Assembly (NCBI GenBank): GCA_023419655.1
Contig: JAEZXP010000004.1
Location: 1 to 23,774 of the forward strand
Length of the DNA stretch: 23,774 nucleotides
Direction: 5' to 3'
Source of the DNA: Bacillota bacterium
Lineage (GTDB): Bacteria > Bacillota > Clostridia > Lachnospirales > Lachnospiraceae
This document shows, piece by piece, positions 8,184-16,175 of the stretch. The notes under the pieces are model-generated. The model was not told where the DNA came from. It did no database searches and saw only the letters and a list, made by a program, of their open reading frames with translations. Positions within the stretch are counted from its first letter, which is position 1. Each line of letters opens with the position of its first letter. The position numbers and the translations under genes were made by a program.

Positions 8184-8189
8184 TAGAAT
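8184..8189 (+). promoter_or_regulatory. Possible -10 box of the ABC/two-component operon
   Basis: TAGAAT resembles the sigma-A -10 box. No good -35 hexamer lies 16-18 bases upstream; the position holds part of the AAGCCCCAAAGC repeat, as is typical of activator-dependent promoters. Transcription would start near 8196 with a leader of about 70 bases. This is inference from one hexamer. Confidence 0.3.
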
Positions 8190-8266
8190 CCGGATAACAG
8201 ACCGGAAAAATACATGAACAGGCAACGATTTATACAAAGAATGCGTACATAGGAAAGGGGTTTATT

Positions 8267-9211
8267 ATGTCATATGTAATTGTTGATAATCTGGTAAAAA
8301 AATATGGAGAAGTCACAGCGGCGGACCATATAAGCTTTACCGTATCAAAAGGTGAAATCTTTGGGCTGCTTGGTCCAAACGGAGCCGGAAAATCCACTAC
8401 CCTGAATGTGATAACGACCTTGTCTGATTTTGATAAGGGAGAGGTTAGGATTGACGGAATGGACATACGAAAGGATAAAGCAGGAATTAAGCAGCTGATT
8501 GGGATGGTTCCGCAGGATATCGCCATCTATAACCATCTTAATGCATTGGAAAATGTGAAATTCTTTGCTTCATTATATGGTCTTAGCGGTAAAAAGCTTG
8601 TACAGAATGCAAAGGAGGCGCTGGAGTTCGTGGGCCTGTCGGACAAAATGAAATTAAAGCCCGGGCAGATGTCCGGAGGTATGAGAAGAAGGCTCAATAT
8701 AGCCTGCGGAATCGCCCACGACCCGAAGCTGATTGTCTTAGATGAACCGACGGTAGGCGTGGATACCCAATCCAGAGAGCATATATTGCATTCCATAAAG
8801 TTGCTCAGAGACAGAGGAGCCACCGTTATCTATACTTCTCATTATATGCAGGAGGTAGAGGAAATCTGTGACCGTATTGCCATCATTGACAGGGGCCAGA
8901 TGATTGCCTGCGGAACCGAGGCCGAACTGGTATCCATGGTTACGGATATCTTGTCGGTCCGTATTGAATCCAGGATACCTGCCGGATTTAACCGGGAGGT
9001 TTTTTGCAAGAAGATAAAGCTAATGCCCGGTGTGAAAGGGATACTTATCGAGGATTCAATTATAAGGGTGGATATCTCCGCCAGACAGAAGAACATTGAG
9101 AGAATCATCCAGGAGGTTATAGGCGCTGAACTGCCCATTATTAATATCCGCTCAGAGGTACCTAATCTGGATACTTTGTTTCTGACTTTGACAGGACGGG
9201 AACTTCGTTAG
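8267..9211 (+). CDS. ABC-2 type exporter ATP-binding protein
   Basis: The 314-residue ATPase of a drug/antimicrobial-type ABC-2 exporter. It shows Walker A GPNGAGKST (36-44), Q-loop VPQDIAIY (Q83), a signature MSGGMRRRL (135-143), Walker B LIVLDEPTVGVD (E160), and the switch histidine in TSHYMQEVEE (H192). About 90 residues follow the ATPase core, as in DrrA/CcmA-like subunits, ending in the LDTLFLTLTGRELR tail typical of that group. The start has AGGAAAGGGG upstream. It is the first gene of a same-strand set with two permeases and a kinase/regulator pair, so it most likely powers those two permeases. Substrate unknown. Confidence 0.95.
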   Translation: MSYVIVDNLVKKYGEVTAADHISFTVSKGEIFGLLGPNGAGKSTTLNVITTLSDFDKGEVRIDGMDIRKDKAGIKQLIGMVPQDIAIYNHLNALENVKFFASLYGLSGKKLVQNAKEALEFVGLSDKMKLKPGQMSGGMRRRLNIACGIAHDPKLIVLDEPTVGVDTQSREHILHSIKLLRDRGATVIYTSHYMQEVEEICDRIAIIDRGQMIACGTEAELVSMVTDILSVRIESRIPAGFNREVFCKKIKLMPGVKGILIEDSIIRVDISARQKNIERIIQEVIGAELPIINIRSEVPNLDTLFLTLTGRELR

Positions 9212-9222
9212 GGGGATGGGAT

Positions 9223-10326
9223 ATGATTCAAATTATAATAAAAGAAGCGAAGGATTTTTTAAGAGATAAAAGCAATCTGTTTTTCTTCATGATGTTTCCG
9301 ATTGTTCTGGTATTTCTTCTTGGCAACCTGCTTTCCTCGATGGATAATGCAGAGGATATCATCGGTGATGTCAGGATACATTACAGCATTGAAGCAGAGG
9401 AATTTGCAGATATTGCGGCAATTGAGAGCTTTATGAAGGGCGTGTCGGATGAGCAGAATATTCTGTTTGAAAAGACGGAGGATATGAATGCTTCTATTGA
9501 GCGGGCAGGAAAGGATGAAATAACCTCTGCAATTTTATTCACCTCCAACCCGATGGAAATCCATATATATGAAGGAACAGACCGGATTAAGAACCGGACG
9601 ATTAATGCGATGATGAATGGTTTTTCACAGATTAATAAGGCCGTCAGGATAATCGTTAAGAGTAATCCCATGGCGCTTGTAAATATGGCGGACGGTGAAT
9701 CGGACTTTATTATACAGAAGGATATGGGAATCAAAAGAACCATGCTTGATTATTATGCAATAACCATGATGTCCATGTTAAGCTTAATGAGTATCATGCT
9801 GGGTGCCATGTGTTTTATGGGAGAATACCAGGACAGGACGATTCATCGTCTGAAGATAGCTCCGATAAACCAGGTAAAGCTGTTCTTATCAAAAATAATC
9901 GGGCTGTTACCGCAGGTAGTGCTGCAGATTGTGTTGATGATGATTGTCAGTGTATTTATATTTGGCGCACATTTTGCCTCCAATTTTCTTGATAATTTAT
10001 ATCTGTTCTTTATGTTCTTTGTTGTCACATTTGCGATTATATCAATCGGTGCCGTATACGGATTATATTGCAGGATAAATCCCATGGCAACGATAATGCC
10101 TGTGAATTGGGTGATGATGTTCGTATCAGGGACCTATTCGAAAGAGATATTTATTGATGGGGTTACACAGGCAATGCCCATCTATCAATTACAGGAGGCG
10201 GCCTTTGATTTGGCTATATTCGGCAGGTACGAAAGGGCAAATACAATTATTGCAGCCTGTATTGTGATTACGGTAATCATGCTGGTAATTGGAGCGAGAA
10301 GCTTTTGCAGGAGGGCCATGCGATGA
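9223..10326 (+). CDS. ABC-2 family permease, first of two
   Basis: A 367-residue membrane protein with the ABC-2 permease layout. A transmembrane helix near the N-terminus (NLFFFMMFPIVLVFLLGNLL) is followed by an extracytoplasmic region of about 140 residues and then five or six C-terminal helices containing the FMGEYQDRTIHRLKIAPI coupling region. It begins 11 bases after the ATPase stop, with GGGGGATGGG upstream, and ends in an ATGA overlap with the second permease. The two permeases have the same size and topology and probably form a heterodimer driven by the upstream ATPase. Confidence 0.92.
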   Translation: MIQIIIKEAKDFLRDKSNLFFFMMFPIVLVFLLGNLLSSMDNAEDIIGDVRIHYSIEAEEFADIAAIESFMKGVSDEQNILFEKTEDMNASIERAGKDEITSAILFTSNPMEIHIYEGTDRIKNRTINAMMNGFSQINKAVRIIVKSNPMALVNMADGESDFIIQKDMGIKRTMLDYYAITMMSMLSLMSIMLGAMCFMGEYQDRTIHRLKIAPINQVKLFLSKIIGLLPQVVLQIVLMMIVSVFIFGAHFASNFLDNLYLFFMFFVVTFAIISIGAVYGLYCRINPMATIMPVNWVMMFVSGTYSKEIFIDGVTQAMPIYQLQEAAFDLAIFGRYERANTIIAACIVITVIMLVIGARSFCRRAMR

Positions 10327-11483
10327 AAAACATCTTGTTATTAATAAAATTAAATGCATACAGAAACCGTATGGCAATCCTTTTGTCAGCCTTTAGCGGT
10401 GTCATCCTGTGCGTTATATTGTATCTTATGGGGAATTATTTTATGGACAGGAATCTGTCAAGGATTCATATTGGCGTTATGGATTATGATAACAGCATCC
10501 TTTCCGGGGATTTTAAATCATACCTGTCAAATGAGCTGGACTATGAAATCATAGAGCATGGCAGCTATGATTATCTTTCTGAATTGTTGATAGAAAAGGA
10601 GATTTCCAGTATAATAGAGATACCTTCGGATTTTTATGAAAGTTTTGCATCCGGCAGAGATGGCAATATTATCATTACCTCCACCGATGATTATGAGAAT
10701 TCAGCTTTTCTGGAGGTAAACATGAACAGCTATCTTTCCGGTATCCGGCTTTTATCTGTAAGTGCACACAGTGCACATGCACAGGGAGATAAGGAAGCCT
10801 TTGACCGGCATATAACAGAGTATAAGGAAGTGGAGATTCCGGTTACCAAGACCTCGGCGTTTACGATGGACTTAGGACAGTTTAAGCAAAAAGAGGGCTT
10901 TCGCAACACAATCGGTTTCTTTCTGATGATTGTATTTGCACTGGGGATGGTATTGTCATTTATGATTATTGATGATAAGTCAACCGGTGTATATAACAGG
11001 ATTACCGTAACGCCGGTAAAGCCTGTGCAGTATATTGCAGGCAATAGTATATTCGGATTTTTGCTGCTGTTAATAGAAGTTATAATATACTGCGGCTATA
11101 TTGCGGTCATGGATATTCATATCGGTTTTCCGGTATACAAATTATTTTTATTAATGATGTTATTATCCTTCTTTATTATCTGCTTTATCGTGGATGTCTC
11201 CATACTTATAAGGTCAAAGAGCGGTATATCAGCTCTTGTTATGGGATTTTCCACGGTGGGTGCAATCCTTGGAGGAGCATATTTTCCATTGGACCGTTCT
11301 CCCCAAAGCCTTCAAAACCTGGCGAGAGTCCTGCCGCAGTTTTGGTTTATGGATGCGCTCCGAAAGCTGATTGATAATCCTGTTGCCGATATTACGCCGG
11401 ATATAATTATTCTGGTTTTATTCAGTGTGTTGGCGTTTTTGATAGGAGCGGTTCTGTTTTCACAAAATTATAAAAAAGGTTAG
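10323..11483 (+). CDS. ABC-2 family permease, second of two
   Basis: A 386-residue ABC-2 type permease. The N-terminal helix (AILLSAFSGVILCVILYLMG) is followed by a large extracytoplasmic loop to about residue 200 and then a C-terminal helix bundle with SGISALVMGFSTVGAILGGAYFPLD, typical of the family. The ATG at 10323 is preceded by AGGAGG with 8-base spacing; the frame extends further to a TTG at 10305 lying inside that ribosome binding site, so the later start is better. The overlap with the first permease implies coupled translation and equal amounts of both subunits. Confidence 0.92.
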   Translation: MKNILLLIKLNAYRNRMAILLSAFSGVILCVILYLMGNYFMDRNLSRIHIGVMDYDNSILSGDFKSYLSNELDYEIIEHGSYDYLSELLIEKEISSIIEIPSDFYESFASGRDGNIIITSTDDYENSAFLEVNMNSYLSGIRLLSVSAHSAHAQGDKEAFDRHITEYKEVEIPVTKTSAFTMDLGQFKQKEGFRNTIGFFLMIVFALGMVLSFMIIDDKSTGVYNRITVTPVKPVQYIAGNSIFGFLLLLIEVIIYCGYIAVMDIHIGFPVYKLFLLMMLLSFFIICFIVDVSILIRSKSGISALVMGFSTVGAILGGAYFPLDRSPQSLQNLARVLPQFWFMDALRKLIDNPVADITPDIIILVLFSVLAFLIGAVLFSQNYKKG

Positions 11484-11492
11484 GCACATTTT

Positions 11493-12608
11493 ATGTTGGA
11501 TTTACCAATCCTGTATCTGATTGCAAAATCGGCGGCGGTTGCCGCTTCATATCTGATGGCGGGTCATGCCAGGACCGATATGGTTGTTACGATTATATCG
11601 GTTCTTAGCTTTGCCTGCGTATTTGTGCTTGAGCTGCTGATAGACAGGATATGGCACAAAAGGGCATGGATTATTGGGATTGTATCCGCTTCAATGGCAG
11701 CCTGCTTCTTGATTGGCATCGAAATGCTGTTTCCGCTTCTGGTGATTTTGCTCCTGCATCTATTTGAGCTTTTTCTGTCTGAGGATATGTATTATCAAAT
11801 TAGTGTGATTTCTTTGATATTATTATTTGCTTTATATCCGAAGGATATAAAAACGGTGATATTATCTGTAATCTTAATTGTAATGGTTATGGTGTCAAGG
11901 ATTGTCATCATTAAGCTGGAGAGCTATATCCATAAAAACGGAATGCTTCAGGAGAAGATAATCCGTCTGGAGAATAACGCGGCCGACCTTAAGAGCCATA
12001 TGAAGACATTAAAGACGGCGGCATCCCTGGAGGAGCGTAATCGGATTGCGGCCCGGATTCATGATGAAATCGGCCATGGGATATCCGGAAGCATCATCCT
12101 TTTGGAGGCGGCCATGCTGCAAATGAAGAATGACCCTATCAAGGCAGCAGGCAGTGTCGAAAAGGCCATCATAAACCTTAGGGAAAGCGTGGATGAGATA
12201 CGCACCGCACTTCGGGAGGAACGGACGGACCGGTATATCCTCGGTATACATGATATCACCTCGCTTTTGGAGGAATTTAAGCTAAGATATAATAAATCAA
12301 CCCGGTTTAAGACCACAGGAGATTTAACCAATATTACGCTTGATATGTGGACCTGTATTCATGACAATCTAAAGGAATGTCTTACGAATATACTCAAGCA
12401 TTCCAATGCAACGGAGTTTGTTCTGAGTATTCAGGTATTTAACAAGATAATCCGGATAGAGTATAAGGACAACGGCAGAACCGGCCAGAGCTTTGAAAAG
12501 CATTTAGGCTTGGAGGCTATTGAAGAGCGGACGGTATATGCCAAGGGCAGATGCTTCTTCTCGAAGGATGAGAATGGATTTTGCGTTACGAATATATTTA
12601 ATTATTAA
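11493..12608 (+). CDS. Sensor histidine kinase, NarL/DesK-like (HisKA_3)
   Basis: A 371-residue sensor kinase. The first 140 residues are about five hydrophobic segments with very short loops and no periplasmic domain, so the signal is probably sensed in or at the membrane or through the neighbouring transporter. A short coiled coil (about 145-175) leads to the HisKA_3 box LEERNRIAARIHDEIGHG with the phospho-acceptor H190. The ATPase domain shows an N-box (NLKECLTNILKHSNA), a D-box (YKDNGRTG) and a GLEAIEERT loop. The ribosome binding site is weak (AAAGG about 13 bases away), so translation may depend on coupling to the permease that ends 9 bases upstream. Its partner is the response regulator that follows. 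Confidence 0.93.
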   Translation: MLDLPILYLIAKSAAVAASYLMAGHARTDMVVTIISVLSFACVFVLELLIDRIWHKRAWIIGIVSASMAACFLIGIEMLFPLLVILLLHLFELFLSEDMYYQISVISLILLFALYPKDIKTVILSVILIVMVMVSRIVIIKLESYIHKNGMLQEKIIRLENNAADLKSHMKTLKTAASLEERNRIAARIHDEIGHGISGSIILLEAAMLQMKNDPIKAAGSVEKAIINLRESVDEIRTALREERTDRYILGIHDITSLLEEFKLRYNKSTRFKTTGDLTNITLDMWTCIHDNLKECLTNILKHSNATEFVLSIQVFNKIIRIEYKDNGRTGQSFEKHLGLEAIEERTVYAKGRCFFSKDENGFCVTNIFNY

Positions 12609-12609
12609 G

Positions 12610-12664
12610 ATTAATGTTTTTTATTTAAATTAATGTTTTTATTTAAATTAATGTTTTTTATTAA
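12610..12664 (+). repeat. AT-rich triple tandem repeat between kinase and regulator genes
   Basis: Three consecutive copies of ATTAATGTTTTTTATTTAA: 19 bases at 12610-12628, 18 at 12629-12646 (one T fewer in the T run) and 18 at 12647-12664 (one T fewer near the end). Copies differ only by single-T indels, the mark of recent slipped-strand expansion. It fills most of the gap between the kinase stop and the regulator's ribosome binding site. Copy-number change could alter mRNA stability or regulator expression; that is inference. Confidence 0.9.
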
Positions 12665-12692
12665 TTATGCGGCAGGAGAAGGGGAGGAAATC

Positions 12693-13319
12693 ATGATACG
12701 GGTACTTCTGGCAGATGATGATGCAATTATTCGTGAAGGGCTTAAGATGATATTAGACACCCAGGAGGATATGGAGTGTGTCGGTGCCGCCGTTAACGGG
12801 CAGGAGGCAGTGGATATGTCCAGAAGATACAGGCCGGACGTAGCCATGCTTGATATCAGGATGCCGGTTATGGACGGAATTGCGGCTGCAAAGGAAATGA
12901 TGGATAATGGATATTCAAATCCCCTGCTATTAACGACCTTTGATGAGCCGGAGCTGATACTTCGTGCTTTGAAGGCAGGAGTGGGCGGCTATATCCTTAA
13001 GAATAGCCCTGCGGAGCGGATTTTATCTGCAATCAGGATGATACATTCAGGAGGCAGTGTATTCCAGAAGGATATTCTGGAATTTATCCGAAGCAGAGTA
13101 TCACTGGAAGGAACCTCGAATCAGATGTTTGAGCTGCTTTTATCGCCCAGAGAGATGGAAATTGCGGGGTTAATAGCGGAAGGCTTATCCAACAAGGATA
13201 TATGCGAGCGGCTATACCTGACGAACGGTACCGTTCGCAACCATATCAGCACCATATTAGAAAAAACCAGCTTGGAACACCGGACGCAGATTGCGGTACA
13301 TTACCTTAAAAACAAATGA
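12693..13319 (+). CDS. Response regulator, NarL/FixJ (LuxR-type HTH) family
   Basis: A 208-residue response regulator. The receiver domain has the acidic pocket D8-D10, phospho-acceptor D54 in AMLDIRMP, the conserved threonines in LLLTTFD (81-82) and K103 in YILKNS. A LuxR-type helix-turn-helix closes the protein (LSPREMEIAGLIAEGLSNKDICERL, then NGTVRNHISTIL). The frame is open upstream to 12633, but the extra residues come from the tandem repeat; the ATG at 12693 follows GGGGAGG at normal spacing and starts the canonical MIRVLLADDD. It should be phosphorylated by the kinase just upstream and most simply controls the ABC operon it belongs to. Confidence 0.95.
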   Translation: MIRVLLADDDAIIREGLKMILDTQEDMECVGAAVNGQEAVDMSRRYRPDVAMLDIRMPVMDGIAAAKEMMDNGYSNPLLLTTFDEPELILRALKAGVGGYILKNSPAERILSAIRMIHSGGSVFQKDILEFIRSRVSLEGTSNQMFELLLSPREMEIAGLIAEGLSNKDICERLYLTNGTVRNHISTILEKTSLEHRTQIAVHYLKNK

Positions 13320-13367
13320 CCCTGTCCAATAAGCAAATAACTTGCGCTGGGATTAATATTTTATATA

Positions 13368-13403
13368 GGTTTTCGGTATATTTTGCCGAAGGCCTTTTTT
13401 ATT
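13368..13403 (+). terminator. Rho-independent terminator of the ABC/two-component operon
   Basis: GGTTTTCGG, a 9-base loop, CCGAAGGCC forms a 9-base-pair stem with two G-U pairs, followed directly by TTTTTTATT. It lies about 50 bases after the regulator stop and matches a classical intrinsic terminator. Confidence 0.85.
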
Positions 13404-13535
13404 GAATAGAAGAAAAGGACATTCCATTCAATAAAAAACGCTTCGCTGCGGAATATATGCAGTTTTCATGAAATATAATGAAGTGAAGAACAAGCATCAT
13501 CAGATATAAATATTTTGAATGAAGGGGGCATCGCT

Positions 13536-14168
13536 ATGGATACCAGTTATGAGGATAATATGTATAGGCAGATTGAGAAAAGCTTGTCGAACAATATTAA
13601 TGACAGATTATTCGTTCCGATAGAAATGATAGATAAGCCTGCATACATGGGACGTCTGAATAAGCAAAGAACGGATTCGATATCACAGGAAGAAAATATG
13701 GAGATGGATGATTCATATGATGGCAATCGAATTTATAATGACCGGATGGAGAGTAGTCCGGAGAGTGATGAGGGAGGTCCCAGACTGTCCCGCGCCGAGT
13801 ACATCCGTCAGGCAAGAGAGGCCTGCTTAAGGCAGATGAACGGATTGGATGTGTCCGGAAGGGCAAGTGACTTCTATCTGGGAGATGAGGATTCGATTCA
13901 TTCTTTTGGGGGAAGAAAAAGGAAAGATAAAGCTGCCGGGTTGTTTTATGAGGGGAACACAGAGGAAAGTTCACCGGAGGAGATGGCTTCTTTTCGCTCC
14001 CTAATCATTCGTACGGTGTGTGCGGTTGTGCTATTTATAAGTATATTTATTATCGATAAGATTAAGGTGGACTGGGGAGCATTCTCCTATGAGACCATCC
14101 GTCAATATGTTACAGGCAACAATCAGTTAAAAGCTTTGGAGGAAATCATTCTCTCATGGATTAAATAA
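13536..14168 (+). CDS. Orphan single-pass membrane protein, unknown function
   Basis: A 210-residue protein I do not recognise. Residues 1-150 are polar, rich in Asp, Glu, Asn, Ser and Arg, and look mostly disordered. One strong hydrophobic helix follows (about 154-175, SLIIRTVCAVVLFISIFIID), then a 35-residue tail. By the positive-inside rule (arginines before the helix) the long N-terminal part is probably cytoplasmic and the tail outside. I chose the ATG at 13536 (GGGGG about 7 bases upstream) over the in-frame upstream codon at 13515, which precedes the ribosome binding site. It sits alone between a terminator and the radical SAM promoter. In related Clostridia this place often holds cell-wall or division genes, which hints at an envelope role but does not show it. 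Confidence 0.85.
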   Translation: MDTSYEDNMYRQIEKSLSNNINDRLFVPIEMIDKPAYMGRLNKQRTDSISQEENMEMDDSYDGNRIYNDRMESSPESDEGGPRLSRAEYIRQAREACLRQMNGLDVSGRASDFYLGDEDSIHSFGGRKRKDKAAGLFYEGNTEESSPEEMASFRSLIIRTVCAVVLFISIFIIDKIKVDWGAFSYETIRQYVTGNNQLKALEEIILSWIK

Positions 14169-14205
14169 GCAAAAGGCAGTTACTAATAAGTGAAATTATG
14201 ATATA

Positions 14206-14225
14206 ATGAACACTGACGTGTTCAT
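14206..14225. repeat. 20-base palindrome A (candidate operator)
   Basis: A perfect inverted repeat ATGAACAC-TGAC-GTGTTCAT with 8-base arms and a 4-base centre. It overlaps the end of the TATAAT -10 box, so a bound repressor would occlude the promoter; in RNA it would form a short hairpin. Confidence 0.6.
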
Positions 14226-14230
14226 ATTGC

Positions 14231-14250
14231 ATAATTACGTTAGTAATTAT
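14231..14250. repeat. 20-base palindrome B (candidate operator)
   Basis: A perfect inverted repeat ATAATTAC-GTTA-GTAATTAT, with the same 8-4-8 geometry as palindrome A but different arm sequence. Start-to-start distance is 25 bases. It lies between the two -10-like boxes, just ahead of the second. Confidence 0.6.
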
Positions 14251-14291
14251 GATATACTCTACGTATGATAATTTTTAGAGAGGACAACATA

Positions 14292-16175
14292 ATGAGAAAA
14301 CTGGCACTTTCAGATGAAATACTCTTATCCGTGGAGAAGCCTGCCCGCTATATCGGCGGAGAGGTTAATATGGTTGTGAAGAATCCGAAGGATATGGATA
14401 TAAGGTTTTGCATGTGTTTTCCCGATGTATACGAGATTGGTATGTCGCATCTGGGAATTCAGATATTGTATGATATATTAAACCGCAGAGAGGATACCTA
14501 TTGTGAGAGGGTATATTCTCCATGGGTTGACTTGGACAAGCTTATGAGGGAGCAGAATATCCCTCTTTTTGCATTGGAAAGTCAGGAGCCAATTAAAAAT
14601 TTTGACTTTCTTGGGATTACACTTCAGTATGAGATGTGCTATACCAATATACTGCAGGTATTGGAGCTTTCCCATATTCCGATATATGCGAAGGACAGGA
14701 CAGAGGAGGACCCGATTGTCATCGGAGGAGGCCCCTGTTCCTATAATCCTGAGCCTATAGCGGATTTCTTTGACTTTTTTTATATTGGCGAAGGTGAAAC
14801 TGCCTATGACCAAATCCTTGACATCTATAAAGCGTGCAAGCATTCAGGAAAGACCCGGCAGGAGTATCTGGAGCGGGTGTCACAGATAGAGGGGATGTAT
14901 GTACCTTCATTATATGATGTAACCTATCATGAGGATGGAACCATAAGAAGCTTTGAAAAGAAGCTTAAGAACGCCCCTGACCGCATAAAGAAGCAGGTGG
15001 AAATGAATCTTAGTGAGGCATATTATCCCACAAGACCGCTGGTACCATTTATAAAGGTTACTCAGGACCGGGTTGTACTGGAGATACAAAGAGGTTGTAT
15101 CCGCGGCTGCAGATTCTGCCAGGCAGGCATGGTTTATCGCCCGAATAGGGAAAGAGACCTTCAATATCTTAAAAACTGTGCCTATGAAATGCTTGAATCC
15201 ACAGGACATGAAGAAATATCCTTAAGCTCTCTAAGCTCCAGTGATTATTCCCGGCTGCAGGAGCTGGTTTACTTTCTGATTGATGAATTCGGTTCAAAGG
15301 GTGTGAATATTTCCTTGCCCTCACTTCGTATCGATGCATTTTCGCTGGATGTGATGAGTAAGGTTCAGGATGTCAGAAAAAGCAGTCTGACCTTTGCTCC
15401 CGAGGCCGGAAGCCAGAGGCTTAGAGACGTTGTGAACAAGGGATTGACGGAGGAAATGATTCTTAACGGAGCAGCAGAGGCATTTTCAAGCGGCTGGAAC
15501 AGAGTGAAGCTGTATTTTATGATGGGGCTGCCGACGGAAAATGAAGAGGATATTGAAGGAATAGCCGTATTATCGGATAAAATAGCAAGAGAATATTACA
15601 AGCTGCCAAAGGACCAGAGGCAAGGGAAGGTCAGTATCGTTACAAGTACTTCGTTTTTTGTTCCCAAGCCCTTTACTCCATTCCAGTGGAGCAGGATGGA
15701 TACGCCGGAGGAATATATACAGAAGCAAAAACTGCTTCGAAATAAGATAAATGAACAGCTGAATCGAAAGAGCATCAAATTCAACTGGCATGAAGCAGAG
15801 CTGAGTGAACTGGAAGGTGTGTTCGCAAGAGGTGACCGGAGATTAAGCAAGGTGATTTATGATGCTTATAGGGCAGGCTGTCTCTATGATTCATGGGGCG
15901 AGCATTTTAATTACGGGATATGGTGCAAAGCCTTTGAAGAAAACGGTATATCCATGGCATTCTACAACAGTAGAGAGCGCAGGGAGGACGAGGTTTTTCC
16001 GTGGGATATGATTGATGCCGGAGTAAGTAAGGTGTTTTTGCTTAGGGAATATAGAAGGGCAATCAAAGAAGAGGTAACGCCAAATTGCAGGCAGTTATGC
16101 TATAACTGTGGTGCAAAGGAATTTGGCGGCGGCGTATGCGTCCAGACAGCCCTGGGAGGTGCAGATGAGGATTAG
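14292..16175 (+). CDS. B12-binding-type radical SAM protein (TIGR03960-like)
   Basis: A 627-residue radical SAM enzyme of the conserved uncharacterised family that accompanies DUF2344 proteins. The N-terminal 200 residues resemble a cobalamin-binding-like domain (CFPDVYEIGMSHLGIQILYD, VIGGGPCSYNPEPIADFFD). The radical SAM core has CIRGCRFC (C269, C273, C276), which binds the 4Fe-4S cluster and SAM. A second cysteine cluster near the C-terminus (CRQLCYNC and GGGVC, about 598-616) may hold another metal. I chose the ATG at 14292 (AGAGAGGA upstream) over one at 14265. It overlaps the next gene by 11 bases. The reaction is unknown; the constant neighbours rng, rplU and rpmA suggest an RNA or ribosome modification, which is inference. 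Confidence 0.93.
   Translation: MRKLALSDEILLSVEKPARYIGGEVNMVVKNPKDMDIRFCMCFPDVYEIGMSHLGIQILYDILNRREDTYCERVYSPWVDLDKLMREQNIPLFALESQEPIKNFDFLGITLQYEMCYTNILQVLELSHIPIYAKDRTEEDPIVIGGGPCSYNPEPIADFFDFFYIGEGETAYDQILDIYKACKHSGKTRQEYLERVSQIEGMYVPSLYDVTYHEDGTIRSFEKKLKNAPDRIKKQVEMNLSEAYYPTRPLVPFIKVTQDRVVLEIQRGCIRGCRFCQAGMVYRPNRERDLQYLKNCAYEMLESTGHEEISLSSLSSSDYSRLQELVYFLIDEFGSKGVNISLPSLRIDAFSLDVMSKVQDVRKSSLTFAPEAGSQRLRDVVNKGLTEEMILNGAAEAFSSGWNRVKLYFMMGLPTENEEDIEGIAVLSDKIAREYYKLPKDQRQGKVSIVTSTSFFVPKPFTPFQWSRMDTPEEYIQKQKLLRNKINEQLNRKSIKFNWHEAELSELEGVFARGDRRLSKVIYDAYRAGCLYDSWGEHFNYGIWCKAFEENGISMAFYNSRERREDEVFPWDMIDAGVSKVFLLREYRRAIKEEVTPNCRQLCYNCGAKEFGGGVCVQTALGGADED

Larger units (their letters stand above)
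14180..14258 (+). promoter_or_regulatory. Probable promoter region of the radical SAM-rng operon
   Basis: A consensus -10 box TATAAT (14202-14207) has only a weak -35 candidate TTACTA (14180-14185, 16-base gap). A second -10-like TATACT lies at 14253-14258. Both sit in copies of the 12-base sequence AATTATGATATA (14194-14205 and 14245-14256), as if the promoter element had been duplicated. Two palindromes lie here, one overlapping the first -10 box, suggesting operator control. Confidence 0.5.

Noticed and set aside
8024..8266. T-box riboswitch before tyrS
   Set aside because: Looked for the T-box core and specifier hairpin on the minus strand; neither is visible and the leader from the promoter is only about 35 bases.
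12610..12664. CRISPR-like array
   Set aside because: Repeat units are directly adjacent with no spacers and are simple AT-rich slippage products.
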